64,000 bases of DNA from Isochrysis galbana (GCA_018136815.1 CM030938.1:2767289-2831288); one strand, 5' to 3'; counted from the stretch's first letter, positions 21,701-30,559 are shown. Notes: generated by a model not told the origin, from the letters alone. Numbers and translations are program-made.

Positions 21701-24700
21701 ATTGTGAGCGAGCCAGTAAGCAGTTCGTATAGCAACCAAAAGCCTCGCGAATCCGAGTCCAATTTTACGCCCGAGGCCATCCACTCAACAAGCTTCGTCA
21801 TCGCACCAAGACCAGAGGCGTCATGTGCATTACCAGCCTTGTCTTTGTCAGGCTCGGGCCGCGAATATCCGAGAGAGCCCATTCGCGCCTGCCAGCTATT
21901 GCCTTTGATTTTGTCAGTCAACTTGTCGACCACTCCGTCAAGCAGAGCTTCGTGGTTTAGGGGTGTGTCGAATATCGGAGCAGACAGCTTAGGTGGCGGC
22001 GGATAAATGGCGCGCATCTTCGGCGGCCCCGCCCCCGGCCCACCAAAGGGGTTGGCCGCACCTGCGGCTGCAGCATCATCTTCCACCGCCTCTGCGGCCA
22101 TAGCAGCCGTCAAGAAAGCGAGACGGTTCGCGGCACCTGGCATCGACTCGTCCCCAAATTCTTGAAGCAGTGCCATCTCCTCAGCAGCAGCTAGCTGGCA
22201 GTCTGCTGGGATGTACGATAGCTTGGCGAGGTAGAGCGGCAGTTGTTCACGCACTTCCCACGGACACTCCAATTCGGCACAAGTGCGCGTTGCCAGCCAG
22301 AGCCGCAGTCGAACTGCATGCGAGCCAGGTTCGTAGTCGTCGTCGAAGTCGTGAAGCAAGGCCCACAACTGCGCTTCTTCGGCCGTGGGGACCGAGTCCG
22401 ATGCACATGTCGGGCACAGGGCAAAGGCAGAAGCGAAATCACGTGCGAGCCAGCGCAGGATCAGTAAGACGAGCGCTGCTGCCAAAGAAGGAGGCGTCAG
22501 ATACGTGCGTGACGGATGGACTGGGTAGAGATAGTGTCGCACGCCAGGGAGGGCTTCCTCCCAGTTTGGAGCGCTACGGGCTATCAGTAGCTGCGTGTTG
22601 AGCGGTGCCGTAGGGTCGGCAAGACGGCAAGGTTTGGCTAGGCCTGAGAGAAGTACGAACGTTTCTCCCTCGGCAGAGGTGAGCACAATGGCGTGCGGGA
22701 TGCCACGCAACAAAGCCTCGAGTCGTTCACATTGAGGCATCGCAAGCTCAAGTCCGGGGTGCTCCTTCGATACAAGCCGCGTGCCACCGTTGGCACCATG
22801 CTTGGAACCTTCCGCGGTGAAAGTCAGTCTCAGCCGAGGCATCTCTACCAGATCAACAGCAAGTGATGTATCACCTCGAGCACCCTCGGCGGACCAAAGT
22901 AACACGTAGGCCAGATCCTCCGCCCGTGAGAGAGTCGCCACTAGCCGGCCAATTGGCGTCTCGCGATTGGTGTAGCCTGCGGAGATGAGAGTGCGCGCGC
23001 GCTCCTTGATCGCCCTGCCACCGTGTCCTAGCGGGACGCGGCGCACAACACCATTGCCATTGTGGAAGGACACGTACAGCTCATCGGGCGCACCCGGAGA
23101 CAAGGCGTTGCCCCCCGCCGGCACCATGGTTCCATCGGAGGACCCCTGCACGGCGGGTGGCGGCGGTAGGGCTTGTGGCCCGTCGGCGGGGTCCTCGTCA
23201 CTCGTTCTCCGAAGCATTCTCTGGCCGTGGAGGGAGGAGTCGGGCCGCTGCCAAAAGATGTAGTCGGCCAACAGCCCCTCAGGCAGCAAGCCGCGCAGGA
23301 ACCGATGCGGGATAAATGTCTGTGCGGGGTCTTCCTTGGTCAGCGAGCGTGAAATCAGCAGCGTCGCCTTCGGATACGCGGCGATGGCGGCATCGCCAGA
23401 TTGCCAATGCGGCTGAGGGCTCAGATTCACTGACATGGGGCCATGCTTCAGCTCGCCAAGGCAGAGCGCGCAGTCGGAGGTGTACTCAAGGACGCGTAGA
23501 AAGCGGCGGCCGTGTTCAACAACATTGAAGACGTGCACCGCTGGCGGTGTGCGCGTAAGCACGAGCTCTTTCAGAGTCCCCGTTTCCTTTTCCAATGTCG
23601 ACAAGAGCGCATGGCCATCTTTGACGTCGATGAGTGCGAGATCATTGCCCAGAATAGGCACGCTCGACTTAAGAGGCTCGATGACTGACGAAACCCAAGG
23701 TGCTGACGACAGCATCGCTGCTCGCAGCGCCTTGGGCGGCCGTGTGTCCGGTGACCATATTTGTACGTCGTGCCGCGTGCCGAGCAAGCGCACCCAGAGC
23801 CGGTTCTCCGAACGGCGGACCTCGGCGCATTGATGGCGCGAGTGAGCGGAGGCTTCACCAAAGACTGCAGTGAAGTCGTGGTGGGCTGCAACCTCCTTTT
23901 CGAGCATGCGCATGTGGTGGCGCTTCAGCGTGAGCTCGCCAAGCTGCACATTGATCTCAGTCTCCGTGGAGGGAGAGATGCGCACGCGCAGCCAGGCCTC
24001 GTACCCGTGCTTGGCCGCCGCCGCCGCTTCACGCTCCGCAACCACCGTCCACGACTCTGACTGTGTGCCGTTGCCCCCCGCCTTCGCGTCGGCCGCTGCT
24101 GCTGCCGTGTCCGGCACGTAGCGACCCTCGCAATCGCAGCCGCTCATAGAGTGCCACTGGCGAGTGGCCATCTTCTTCTTCTCCGAGTCGCCGCCGGAGA
24201 GAAGCCGCACCACCGCCTCCATCATTTCGGAGGCTTGCTCAGGGTTTGCCTCAAGCCAGTTGAGCGTCTTGTGTAGGTGGCGCTGCCATAGATCGAAAAC
24301 GTCCATCGGGTCAAAGCCCAATGGCGGGCGCTCCCGCAAGTCACGCTTCCGAGGCTTGGGGGGTGGGTGACCTGGCAGAGGTATCAGGGGCTCCACGTCA
24401 TAATCGTGGTGCACGTTGATGAAGGCGCGGCACGAGAGCAGCGTGAAGAGCGCCCGCGCGTCGAGCGTATCCGCATCCACCTCAGAGAATAGGAATGCCA
24501 TATGGGCTGCAACAACGCAGGCGTCACGAGTCATAGCGTCACGACGAAGCCGCGCATACCAAGATTGCATCACGGGGAGGGCGTGGTCCTCGAGTTTTGT
24601 GCGGAGTGCGGCCGCGCCGGCGACGAGTGCTGCGCGCGTTTGCGCATCGCAGTGCAGCGAGCCACCCGCAGCGCGTTCAAGGCCACGGCACGAATCCGCC

Positions 24701-27700
24701 GCAGGTGAGAGAAGATACCGTACATAGCCCTCTATGCGTAGCGAGAGTCGTACGGCATACAGGATTACCGCTGAGGCACCATTGCGCGAAAAGCGGCCGG
24801 CATCCATGTCGAGTGCGTTGTCGAGCAAGGTCTGGAGGCAACCGAGCGTGACAGCCGGCGAATGCGTGAGCTCTTGAAACAGGAGGCCCACCGGAGTGGC
24901 CAGGTGCTTGCGGTTTTCAGCCGGGACAGTCATCGGCATGGGCTTGGGCGCATTAGGTTGCCAGAGACCCGGCTCGAAGATGGCCGCATCCATCACGTCC
25001 TGCAACTCCGGGTGAGCAAGAGCGGCTGTGTGCGACGCCTCCGAGAAAAAACGAAGCAGCAGCGGCACGCGCAGATAGGGGGCGAGTAGGTATTGCAGTA
25101 GAAGCTCGGAGTCGGACGCGCGGAGCGTGCCGCCAAAGTCTGGCAAGTCTTTTGTGCGCACGTGTAACACATCCTCCTCAGTCTGCAGCTCTTGCTTGGC
25201 CAGCGACGATGCATCAGCGGGCGAGGGCGGCAGGCGTGGCTTGGGTGCTTTCTTGAAAAGCTTTTCAAAGAAACCGAGACGTTTACGCGGATGGGCCACC
25301 ACTAGCTCGCCCTCCTCGTCGCCGTCCTCAGCCCATCCCGCGCAGTGCATCGTGTTCTTTCCAAAGCCCGAGACGAGGAGCTCGCCTGCAGCCGTTTCAG
25401 TGGGCGGCTTCCACCTCCACGTCAGCTTGGCATCCTCTGGCGTCCATGCCTTCAGCTCGGGCAGCGCATCGCCGGATGGTACCATCATTGCCTTGAACAT
25501 GAAGGTGATGTCTCGGAAGGTGCCCAGCTCAGGGTAGAGGTCCAAGACGGCGGAGTTCTCACCCGTGAGATAGGCGGCGAGGCTGGCGCCGTCCTTTGGA
25601 AAGCCGAGGTTTGTGCAGAGCTGGATGAGAAGATTCGCCTCACCGGCTCCCAGCTCCATAGATCGCTCGAAGCGGAAGAGCAGGTGATCTGGCTGGGTGG
25701 CGCGTGCGAGATCGCCGAAATAGTCGAGCAGCTGCGTGCGCGCAACCGCGAGCTGGGGCAAATAGAACTGGCAGCGCTCCGACTCGCGCTCAAAGTGGCG
25801 CATCTCAAGCGCAAAGGGTGTCACTGGGCCCTCGGCCTCCCCAGAGTAGTGTAGCGAGAGGTGCGAGGGCGCGTCAAAGGCCCTGAGCCGCAGCACAGCG
25901 TCAGCTACGGCCGCCATGGAGGCGAGGACAAGCATGCGTGTCGCATCGAACGAGGCGGTCAGGGGGAGTGATAGCGACGCGGCGGCATAATGGCGGCACA
26001 GCATGGCTAGCCATCGAAGCAGCTCGGCCTGCGTGTCGTGAGAGATTTTGCGGTCTTTGCGCGCCCAGAAACAGCGCAAACTGCGACCAGTGTTGGACAG
26101 TGGGAGCGGAAGAGGGACGACACGTATGAAGATGTGGGTGATTAGAGCTGCCCGCAGAGCGTACGAGTTGTTCACAAGGCCGCGCTGGTTGGCGAGCATC
26201 GTGCAAACGATGGTCGCCTGCTGCAGCGCATTGGAGACATCGGAGAAAGTCTCCACCTTGTCAGGCACCGATGAGAGTTTGACCGGAAGCACGACCGGAG
26301 GCTCGCGGGTGGCACCAGCGAGGGCCTCGACGTCGGGCAAATAAGCTAGTCGGTCGAAGTATGGCAACACTGCTGTGCCGCGCACCTCGTCGAGTGGTGG
26401 CGGGGCGATTGGGAGCAGCTCTGTGGTTACAACAGACTTGGCCTCAGCAATCGCCCTGGAGAGGGTGCGTAGCTGCGTGAGCATGCCCTCCAGCTCCGTG
26501 GGAGCGAGGGTCTTGGCGCCAGTGGCGAGGCGGGGCGAAGCGGCGGAGAGGCGCCGAGTTGCCCGTGCGAGTAGTTCGAGCGAAGCAGCCGACAAGGACG
26601 AGCCAACGGCGCCGCCGTGCGTCACCTGTTCCTTAAGCAGGTCTTCGTACGCAATCACGCACAACTGATGTTGCAACAACAGGGCCATGCCATCGGCGCT
26701 GTACGTTGGCCGCGAGTCGATGGCATTCATGCCTCTTGCCTCGGGCGCACGGCCCGGCCTCATCATGTCGAGTAGCTCGCCTTCGGCACACATCTGAAGC
26801 GCGACAGTGGCGGCCAACGATGCCAAGCCGTGCGCATACGGGTCGCCACCCTCGGTCGGGGTATGCCAGTTGGGCGGCGTCGGCCGAGCCCTCGCTGCTC
26901 TTTCGAAGCCGGCCCCGCCTCCAGTACCGAAGCCATTGTGTGAAGCTCCACCGATGCCACCATCTGTGACCGAGGCCGGGCCGTAGAAGCCAGGGGCCGC
27001 CTGGCCGAGCGCGGGCTGCCCGGGTGGCGGGGGTGGTGGCGGGGGCAACGATGCAACGCCATTGTTGAGCTCTGCCGCCGAGGCGTCCACTCCGCCATCG
27101 ACAAGACCGGGGTCGGGTACATTGGCGCCGATGGGCTTGCGGTTGAGATATGGGATGAGGCGCTCATAAATCAGGGCAGCAGAGTGATTCTTATCGGGGA
27201 AGAGGGCGGCGCGCAGCAGAATGAACCAGATCGCCGAGTCGCGCACACGAGAGGGCGGGATATCGAGGCATAGAAGCGGGGTATTGTACTGGACAGCCCC
27301 TGTCGCGGGGTCGATGCGAGTCGGATGGTACTGCAAGCCAGAGCCAGTCGAGCAGATTGCCAGCGTGTACGATTCGTAGGAGACGCAGTGCAGGACGTAG
27401 ACCGTAACACCGCCGGCCCAACCGCCAGGAATAACGATAATCCCTCCCGGCATGAGCGACTTGACCTGAGCAGTGAACGTGGTGAGCAGCTCGTAGAAGG
27501 TGGCATGGTCTCGCACCTGTGGCAACATCTTGCAAAGCTCGAGCGAGCGCGCAAAGGCCGAGTGGACGCGTCCGACGGTACGCCGAAGCGCGGGCGAGGC
27601 GTAGCCGAAAGACTCGAGCGCGCCGAGCTGCGCCGAAATCACGCTGAGCGCGTCGAGCAGTGTGCGAAGCATTGGTGTGCCCTGCTCAGGTGCTGGTGCC

Positions 27701-27795
27701 AGCTCCGTCGGGTCTTGTGCAAGCGAGTTGCCCAGCACGAGGCCGCGGAAAAGAGGCAGCTCCCAGATGGGCCGGTCGCCGCATCTGTACGCCAT
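12742..27795 (-). CDS. Giant DUF3638/DUF3645 ATPase-like protein with EF-hands, VPS62-like module and AP-2 alpha-adaptin ear
   Basis: One unbroken ORF of 5,017 residues starting at an ATG (27795). Residues 1 to about 2400 are the long helical region typical of DUF3638 proteins. A Walker-A-like MGEGKTTVIAP (Lys about 2500) and Walker-B-like GVIDEVDVVLHP (Asp-Glu about 2658) mark the DUF3638 core; FSGTPSSLLPLEMGQ (about 3155) marks DUF3645. A Gln/Glu tract lies at about 3508-3545. EF-hands follow: a poor one near 3665 and a canonical loop DDNDDGLLTLDE near 3980. Residues about 4040-4210 resemble the VPS62/DUF946 module found in VPS13 proteins (DKLTIWAP, CLGHYACGG, WRAVPPGAGFLALGMVAT, SLWSTG). 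A Pro-rich linker (about 4230-4760) repeats PLMPTPS/PLMPTPA. Residues about 4785-5017 match the AP-2 alpha-adaptin sandwich and platform (RLGVYFGNLSQTSLN; FLQPWSLPAAEAFFARW; LEVNPQ). No adaptin trunk is present. Role unknown; a Ca2+-responsive membrane-traffic ATPase is inference. Confidence 0.85.
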   Translation of the reverse strand: MAYRCGDRPIWELPLFRGLVLGNSLAQDPTELAPAPEQGTPMLRTLLDALSVISAQLGALESFGYASPALRRTVGRVHSAFARSLELCKMLPQVRDHATFYELLTTFTAQVKSLMPGGIIVIPGGWAGGVTVYVLHCVSYESYTLAICSTGSGLQYHPTRIDPATGAVQYNTPLLCLDIPPSRVRDSAIWFILLRAALFPDKNHSAALIYERLIPYLNRKPIGANVPDPGLVDGGVDASAAELNNGVASLPPPPPPPPGQPALGQAAPGFYGPASVTDGGIGGASHNGFGTGGGAGFERAARARPTPPNWHTPTEGGDPYAHGLASLAATVALQMCAEGELLDMMRPGRAPEARGMNAIDSRPTYSADGMALLLQHQLCVIAYEDLLKEQVTHGGAVGSSLSAASLELLARATRRLSAASPRLATGAKTLAPTELEGMLTQLRTLSRAIAEAKSVVTTELLPIAPPPLDEVRGTAVLPYFDRLAYLPDVEALAGATREPPVVLPVKLSSVPDKVETFSDVSNALQQATIVCTMLANQRGLVNNSYALRAALITHIFIRVVPLPLPLSNTGRSLRCFWARKDRKISHDTQAELLRWLAMLCRHYAAASLSLPLTASFDATRMLVLASMAAVADAVLRLRAFDAPSHLSLHYSGEAEGPVTPFALEMRHFERESERCQFYLPQLAVARTQLLDYFGDLARATQPDHLLFRFERSMELGAGEANLLIQLCTNLGFPKDGASLAAYLTGENSAVLDLYPELGTFRDITFMFKAMMVPSGDALPELKAWTPEDAKLTWRWKPPTETAAGELLVSGFGKNTMHCAGWAEDGDEEGELVVAHPRKRLGFFEKLFKKAPKPRLPPSPADASSLAKQELQTEEDVLHVRTKDLPDFGGTLRASDSELLLQYLLAPYLRVPLLLRFFSEASHTAALAHPELQDVMDAAIFEPGLWQPNAPKPMPMTVPAENRKHLATPVGLLFQELTHSPAVTLGCLQTLLDNALDMDAGRFSRNGASAVILYAVRLSLRIEGYVRYLLSPAADSCRGLERAAGGSLHCDAQTRAALVAGAAALRTKLEDHALPVMQSWYARLRRDAMTRDACVVAAHMAFLFSEVDADTLDARALFTLLSCRAFINVHHDYDVEPLIPLPGHPPPKPRKRDLRERPPLGFDPMDVFDLWQRHLHKTLNWLEANPEQASEMMEAVVRLLSGGDSEKKKMATRQWHSMSGCDCEGRYVPDTAAAAADAKAGGNGTQSESWTVVAEREAAAAAKHGYEAWLRVRISPSTETEINVQLGELTLKRHHMRMLEKEVAAHHDFTAVFGEASAHSRHQCAEVRRSENRLWVRLLGTRHDVQIWSPDTRPPKALRAAMLSSAPWVSSVIEPLKSSVPILGNDLALIDVKDGHALLSTLEKETGTLKELVLTRTPPAVHVFNVVEHGRRFLRVLEYTSDCALCLGELKHGPMSVNLSPQPHWQSGDAAIAAYPKATLLISRSLTKEDPAQTFIPHRFLRGLLPEGLLADYIFWQRPDSSLHGQRMLRRTSDEDPADGPQALPPPPAVQGSSDGTMVPAGGNALSPGAPDELYVSFHNGNGVVRRVPLGHGGRAIKERARTLISAGYTNRETPIGRLVATLSRAEDLAYVLLWSAEGARGDTSLAVDLVEMPRLRLTFTAEGSKHGANGGTRLVSKEHPGLELAMPQCERLEALLRGIPHAIVLTSAEGETFVLLSGLAKPCRLADPTAPLNTQLLIARSAPNWEEALPGVRHYLYPVHPSRTYLTPPSLAAALVLLILRWLARDFASAFALCPTCASDSVPTAEEAQLWALLHDFDDDYEPGSHAVRLRLWLATRTCAELECPWEVREQLPLYLAKLSYIPADCQLAAAEEMALLQEFGDESMPGAANRLAFLTAAMAAEAVEDDAAAAGAANPFGGPGAGPPKMRAIYPPPPKLSAPIFDTPLNHEALLDGVVDKLTDKIKGNSWQARMGSLGYSRPEPDKDKAGNAHDASGLGAMTKLVEWMASGVKLDSDSRGFWLLYELLTGSLTIRILMDDSPHAFGSLLLRLAGKSSVDSELMPLLRLLELDPQFASEMPKYRHTKKGGISLFKGKAGKGMPEEVGAFLLARLRQRPGGMEHVPPPIYKPPADVQMLPMRELRLLHRTWLTPHMLDRAAPSRPLPAPFAGEIQPMGDHAGKAIVLAPIEPLTFIKRGANGGASQGGLGECPKLEVDRHQASRSVVARKMMSRLSEDASWLHSQAAREARTPYLDAFDAASTANPSAATLSKQEAVMARLIGCLDKLIADDRAAFETELPALLSYAGEGPTHAPEAARKARALAQWAGCERPMTLNLLAELLMCSRGEAELRALNPLLSEHDAVEAMSRTTAILLRVSRFTFAARARTAAWKLQSALANAKRALNGPPEGVSLAAASVRVVSDTLARTLCFRRAHVGIRPPGAPAGVGAMGDANGVLDPRLLVFEYAGGMVLRPPQVALIAKLAAGAAAGRSMCHQMLMGEGKTTVIAPVLALLLGDGTQLVTQIVPSPLLRFSLSVLRGAFAPPPLHKPVWTFAFDRRASVTPELLIKTHAAVKERAVILSTPAAVKAFMLKLLELLHLLDTGQYPKNLNTLGDKMRRFMRLKPRKVNPDGLLDKPSLHAQAARAVELLGIWRAGIGVIDEVDVVLHPLKSELNWPLGDRHSLDFAPTRWELPWYLLHALIVLQDPEAQPPQHNSRNSSGNGLASAAATATAGAVMPSSAPSSPPPGQGPRGAASTSVEAERELLEQMRATCEAGVGANMLQRVPHFALLSEEWYHSSLKPLMAQWLLIWLRRNGLHDVTDETALRCLSRGGVEEPTVQSALSDRQVKMLNLGADWLAFLLPHVLRKISRVHFGLLSVKEMIAMQRDFALPRSRRYLAVPFVGKDTPSQSSEYAHPDVAIGLSILAYRYEGLRKPDFGALIQNLRHMLESELGAELKRPTALMWIEWIEAAGRRVRGTRTALRREAAKKGGLVEEDEAPSMSRQVTALHDGLAVASSGGESTPRSAAVRRLATATETTPIPRPRSVERTAAAAAIAAATVDPVSAAGVVVDAAVSLALGGDGDPSAWDILPLHLLDLHDVDYMQMLYELLRRQPGVVRFYLDNLVFPEVTAHQRAKLSANGQDLGGEMLFARRIAFSGTPSSLLPLEMGQCIHSMGDDAKMLRTLTDPAVVSPASLPASWDVPGVLEAVAALQPPAHALIDCGALVTGMNNREVAAYLLHRLPPQHEGVVFLESGGHKKIMLRATGNVMDLERCGTPPEKRFSFYDQVHTTGMDIPQPPNAIAVLTLGKDLTFRDYAQAAYRMRGIGKGQTVKLFVTPQVGQLLAKEAALGRGTTPDSRFSQLASLPPAERTRAGLQDVAAWLMINSMKTEKIQFELWCTQCATNVWRKRAMGHLREVRKEIGEKKLTPLAPGVPHTGRHSLDVFRERVVRDVSNSVPRYVDPRAEITKIANSHSALLGDAGDLKALERIQALLAGHDGGVLGGKRAEPAAFEQEQEQEQEQEQEQEQEQQQQQQKEQEQEEEEEVEEPRKEKYVRDEEYPHRWPLEKLKLKPASDVQGFFPASEFAVHRSFMDKRGPLHWPNYLHFSSDHTHPRWRFHSHRRIKNVIILMEWLPNADESGSGGGGMGAAPPGSNEEKRLKLSDGATARLSRIFEMYDVHGGGSIGETHLDHCWSDMGLRPETDPVDRGAVIEQKSFLRRMHYVAPGGPINGALEPDLAVPAEEFRRMMQTQAFLRGDAGRYWVALSLREAEALRGAIHLSMDTGEPLVPDGRVAIGLRAGHMMIDSVGPPALPPTGGGSTPINFSSSSTADPFPRPPRLQLDSAVAAFRFIDCQMAFTDRHARLLLRMLRLDKPAERRRWFIDVCGCRRRPQTKIDRIKKGGIATAVNLEDEYHLLVHAATLWRIGREMSHRQLGTHDIYHAFNGKRNGYMTCGELAAGLQWLGVPMGEADIHALVRRLDDNDDGLLTLDEWAAGFPALSESEPATQEALAALSLKPKNVRELFEGAAAKKAVFAAVPPSALSKFKFKLHAHKAFNLIWSSKGTDARDKLTIWAPDVDDRAKLGSAKRSRFRVCLGHYACGGSDPPGRGARVSPMVLEITDTSITMGLSASEHLHAVIEQVLPPPLRYRLAWASEEKRIWIWRAVPPGAGFLALGMVATRNEDPPDQYAMCCVPRRWCVRDAEKPKFVWRDAGGTGRPGSLWSTGIQQQLMLANQGHDPPPPDSAWRFATDRWYAVPEKLRDLVEQDSAASAAAGAFGGAATGFGAVDTSLSSADAWLASKTQELRARAQAQTESFQGELPHRHAQPSSGSNPWGGGGVILEPERPGQPDALLALAASADAGGAVPTAAIPMFPAAKYGATLPVPSPEKSNPWSGDVLAHSSPTDLSALDARSTSRSYTPSPPPHEANKLPAAVPLPPPTRPAGSPSASNDLLAALGAAHTSSNVRSDGPLGGSSSRVAVSTPQTTSASVSTAGSSPYPTCGVPPVRMSAAPLVPSMVTPLMPTPSAPLMPTPAAPLMPTPSAPLMPTPAAPLIPTPSAPLMPTPAAPLMPTPASAQSPPSLSPVKSPSSGSGALDPSMFGGTSSAPAHSVGSMMVAPSATPVPMCSMRPPAPASQAPLMQAHGPADPLQTRPSISTISAPTSPPTSHAPLMPTPAAAASTHLGVAPATSAPLRPTPPPNPTSPLMPTLAPSAPLMPTPGPTPPKPLVPMPSSSAPLQPTPAAPAFASPSPTPTVASNLGSGTTGTAWWVQTLQPEGIILPGPSLQLGFKTDFRPPNARLGVYFGNLSQTSLNLISCTVDAPTSTSSRLITKVAAGPTSLPPRGQALMMVQFEHRAPFDAPPTLRLTMSAGGTHDYTLPVLSHRFLQPWSLPAAEAFFARWRTPGLAEHQVSFSWTGPYDRLAASRLLSTGAQLAVLDGVDPVPTNLVASGYLATTSVGAPPDKVANPDSAIYCLVRLEVNPQRGAARLTARSRNKTLAEGLVKALAASWGNVAAPMP

Positions 27796-27834
27796 CCGGT
27801 CGAGAAGGCTCCCCTCCCCCGCGCACGGCTCCTC

Positions 27835-28369
27835 TGTGGAGGCAGGAGAGAGAGAGGGAGGTGGGGGGGGGGGGGGGGGGGGGGGGGAGAGGGAGGGGGG
27901 GGGAGAGGGAGAGGAAGAGTAGGAGAGAGAGAGAGTTGGGGAGAGTGTTGAGGAGAGAGTTTGAGGGGGAGGGGAGCGAGAGAGAGAGAGAGAGAGAGAG
28001 CGGGGCGGCCGCGGCGGGTCGGAGGGGATTTGCGTCCCCTTCCCCCTTCCCCCCCTCCCTTCTTTTCCCTCTTTTCCCTCTTTTCCCGTTTCCTTCTTCC
28101 CCCCTCCCAGTCCCTTCCGCTCGTCGTCCCCCTGCGCGGCTCCTCCTCTCTCGGTCTTCTCTCTCTCTCCGGGTCCGCGCGCGGAGGCGGGCGCCTTGGC
28201 TCGAGGGGAGAGAGAGCGGATTTGTAGCGAGAGGGGAGAGGCGCTCGGAAGCTCGGAACAAGGATATACTAGTAAAGAATAGGCGTTGTTTTCTTCTCAC
28301 AAGGCAAGGTGTTCGATGTGGTCCCTAGCTATTATATGCGCCAGAGTAGATAGCGGTAGCGAGAGAAAA
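27835..28369. repeat. G-, GA- and C/T-rich low-complexity tracts upstream of the giant gene
   Basis: A G homopolymer of about 30 bases near 27862-27887, then gggagagg and (ga)n runs to 28000 and pyrimidine-rich sequence to 28200. This is the 5' flank of the minus-strand giant gene. Open frames here are compositional artefacts, and homopolymer lengths are unlikely to be reliable. Confidence 0.7.
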
Positions 28370-28515
28370 AAACCGCGCGCGCCAGAGTTAATATGCTCGC
28401 CGCGCGCGTGGCTTCGGGACTCTACTTTGTAGCCACGCCCCTGGCCCCTGACCCCTACCTCTCCCCCCAACCCCCAACCTGCCTTGCGGCTCCTCCCCTT
28501 GTGCGCTACTTACTA
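28370..28515 (+). repeat. Repeat family F (SINE-like), copy 3
   Basis: gagaaaaaaaccgcgcgcg, ttaatatgctcgccgcgcgc, gtggcttcgggactctac, then cctgccttgcggctcctcc and ccttgtgcgctac, the shared family F block order. Confidence 0.55.
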
Positions 28516-28644
28516 CTTTCTACTTTTAAAAAATCTTCTAAAAATCCCCGCTACATGTGCGGCTTGAGGCAGCGTGCTTGTGAACCTCCCTACTAACCAA
28601 CCGGGCGGCCGCGCGCGTGTCGAATCAAGCCGATGCTTGATCGT

Positions 28645-29228
<584 letters not shown>

Positions 29229-29257
29229 GAAATCCCCTCCTGGTGGGGACTCTCACC

Positions 29258-29772
29258 CTACCATGAGCCCCCCTCCCCCCCCCCCGCGAGCACCCCCAAG
29301 AAGAGGCCCAGGAGCACCCCGTACGCGACGATAACGGCGTCGCCTTGGCTCGGCATGAGGGCGCGCCCCGAGAGGGCCTGGTAGACGCCCACGGCGAGCA
29401 TGGCGTAGCCCGTCCCCTTGTGCGCGACCCGCCACACGGCGCGGCGTGTGGTGCGGGCGGCGGGCGGGCCGCGCACGAGCGCGTTGAGCGGCTGCAGCAG
29501 GGCGAGGGCGAGGGCGAAGGCGACGGCCCCGAGCGTATGATGGGGGTGCGAGAAGTGGCGCCCTCGGGGCACCCACGCGACGGCGAGCGCGACGCCGGCG
29601 GCGGCCACCGCAAAGCCCGCTTACCTGCGAGAGCGGGGGGGGGGTGCCTTGTTTCGTGGGAGGGAGGGTCGATGGGGGGGGGGGAGGAGGGAGGGCCGAT
29701 GGGGGGGGGGGAGGAGGGAGAAACACACCACGCGATGCACACGGAGCCAGAGGCCGCCGGTGAGCCGGGAGC
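29258..29772 (-). pseudogene. Cytochrome b561-domain gene fragment, copy 1
   Basis: On the minus strand the frame encodes three helices typical of a eukaryotic b561 core: HTLGAVAFALALALLQPLNA, then AHKGTGYAMLAVGVYQALSG, then AVIVAYGVLLGLFLGVLAGG. The upstream piece LTGGLWLRVHRVV supplies another b561-like His. Known b561 proteins carry two hemes on four conserved His and move electrons across membranes from ascorbate. The helices lie in different frames around 29630, so an intron or a break separates them; the candidate acceptor tctcgcag leaves an in-frame TAA. No N-terminal part or DOMON domain is visible. It is near-identical to copy 2 at 30955-31442 and is probably a partial gene carried by a duplication. 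Confidence 0.6.
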
Positions 29773-30030
29773 CCACATGGCCGTGCGGCACCGCCGGGTG
29801 GAGGCGGCGGCGCTCCTCTTCCGCGCGGAGTCGATCGTCGACAAAGAGCTCCTCGACGGCACGGGTCGGCGAGCCGTCGACTCTACGCCCCTCACGCGGC
29901 AAGGGGTCACAGAGTGGGGGAAGGGCGAGACCCCCGTATTCGGAATCTGACAACTTTCCGCGTGAGGGGGTAGGGGGGGGAAACCAATAACTTTCTCGGG
30001 GCGCTGCACCACTCGGCGGGGAAGGCTGCA

Positions 30031-30077
30031 GCATTGCGTATTGGGAAACGAGGGGTACCAAATGAAGGCAAACGACC
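30031..30077 (-). repeat. Family G motif, copy 2
   Basis: Reverse-orientation copy of the 47-bp motif (gcattgcgtattgggaaacg ... gcaaacgacc). Together with copy 1 at 29170 it bounds a 0.9-kb segment with inverted ends holding the first b561 fragment. Confidence 0.85.
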
Positions 30078-30259
30078 TAGGAGAGAACCGGCGGCAGGAG
30101 AGAGAGAGCCCGAGCTAAACGCGCGCGCTTTTTGCGCGCGCTTTCCACCCCGCGTCAAAAAACAAGCGACCCCCCACCCCCCAAAAAAATGAAGCACCCT
30201 CAGAACAGTTCCCGTGTCCCGCGGGTTATCTCTTCGAACAGTCAAGTCAAACGACCTCT

Positions 30260-30559
30260 TTACCGAGTCCTTGTGGTGGTATCGGGGGTCATCGCCAAAT
30301 CTTGTATTTCTTGTCTGAGTTGTTTGATTTCCTCGTTCGCTAAACGGATTTGTTCTCTATACAACATTTTTTTGTGTTCTAATTTACCAACTTCCGTATT
30401 GGTTTCAATACTATTTTGAAATATATTAGAAGTCAATCTCACATTCTGTAATAGATTAATCGCGCGATCGCATAACTTTATACCATCTTCGCTAGCTCTT
30501 ATAACCACCTTATGATTCTCGATTTGTATCGAGAGATGTGCCACCAAGCCCGCCGCCAT
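30260..30559 (-). CDS. Small coiled-coil protein, unknown
   Basis: A 99-residue ORF, markedly AT-rich against GC-rich surroundings, starting MAAGLVAHLSIQIENHKVV. Residues about 48-88 (VGKLEHKKMLYREQIRLANE and onward) are strongly predicted by eye to form an amphipathic coiled coil. The ATG lies about 40 bases downstream of family G motif copy 3 and its TACAAAA stretch, in transcription order. I do not recognise the family. Composition and small size resemble genes of integrated viral or transposon elements, but nothing specific proves that. Confidence 0.45.
   Translation of the reverse strand: MAAGLVAHLSIQIENHKVVIRASEDGIKLCDRAINLLQNVRLTSNIFQNSIETNTEVGKLEHKKMLYREQIRLANEEIKQLRQEIQDLAMTPDTTTRTR

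Noticed and set aside
29253-29726. Arg/Ala/Pro-rich ORF over the b561 fragment
   Set aside because: Wrong frame of the b561 helices; it gives a composition-driven peptide with no hydrophobic segments.
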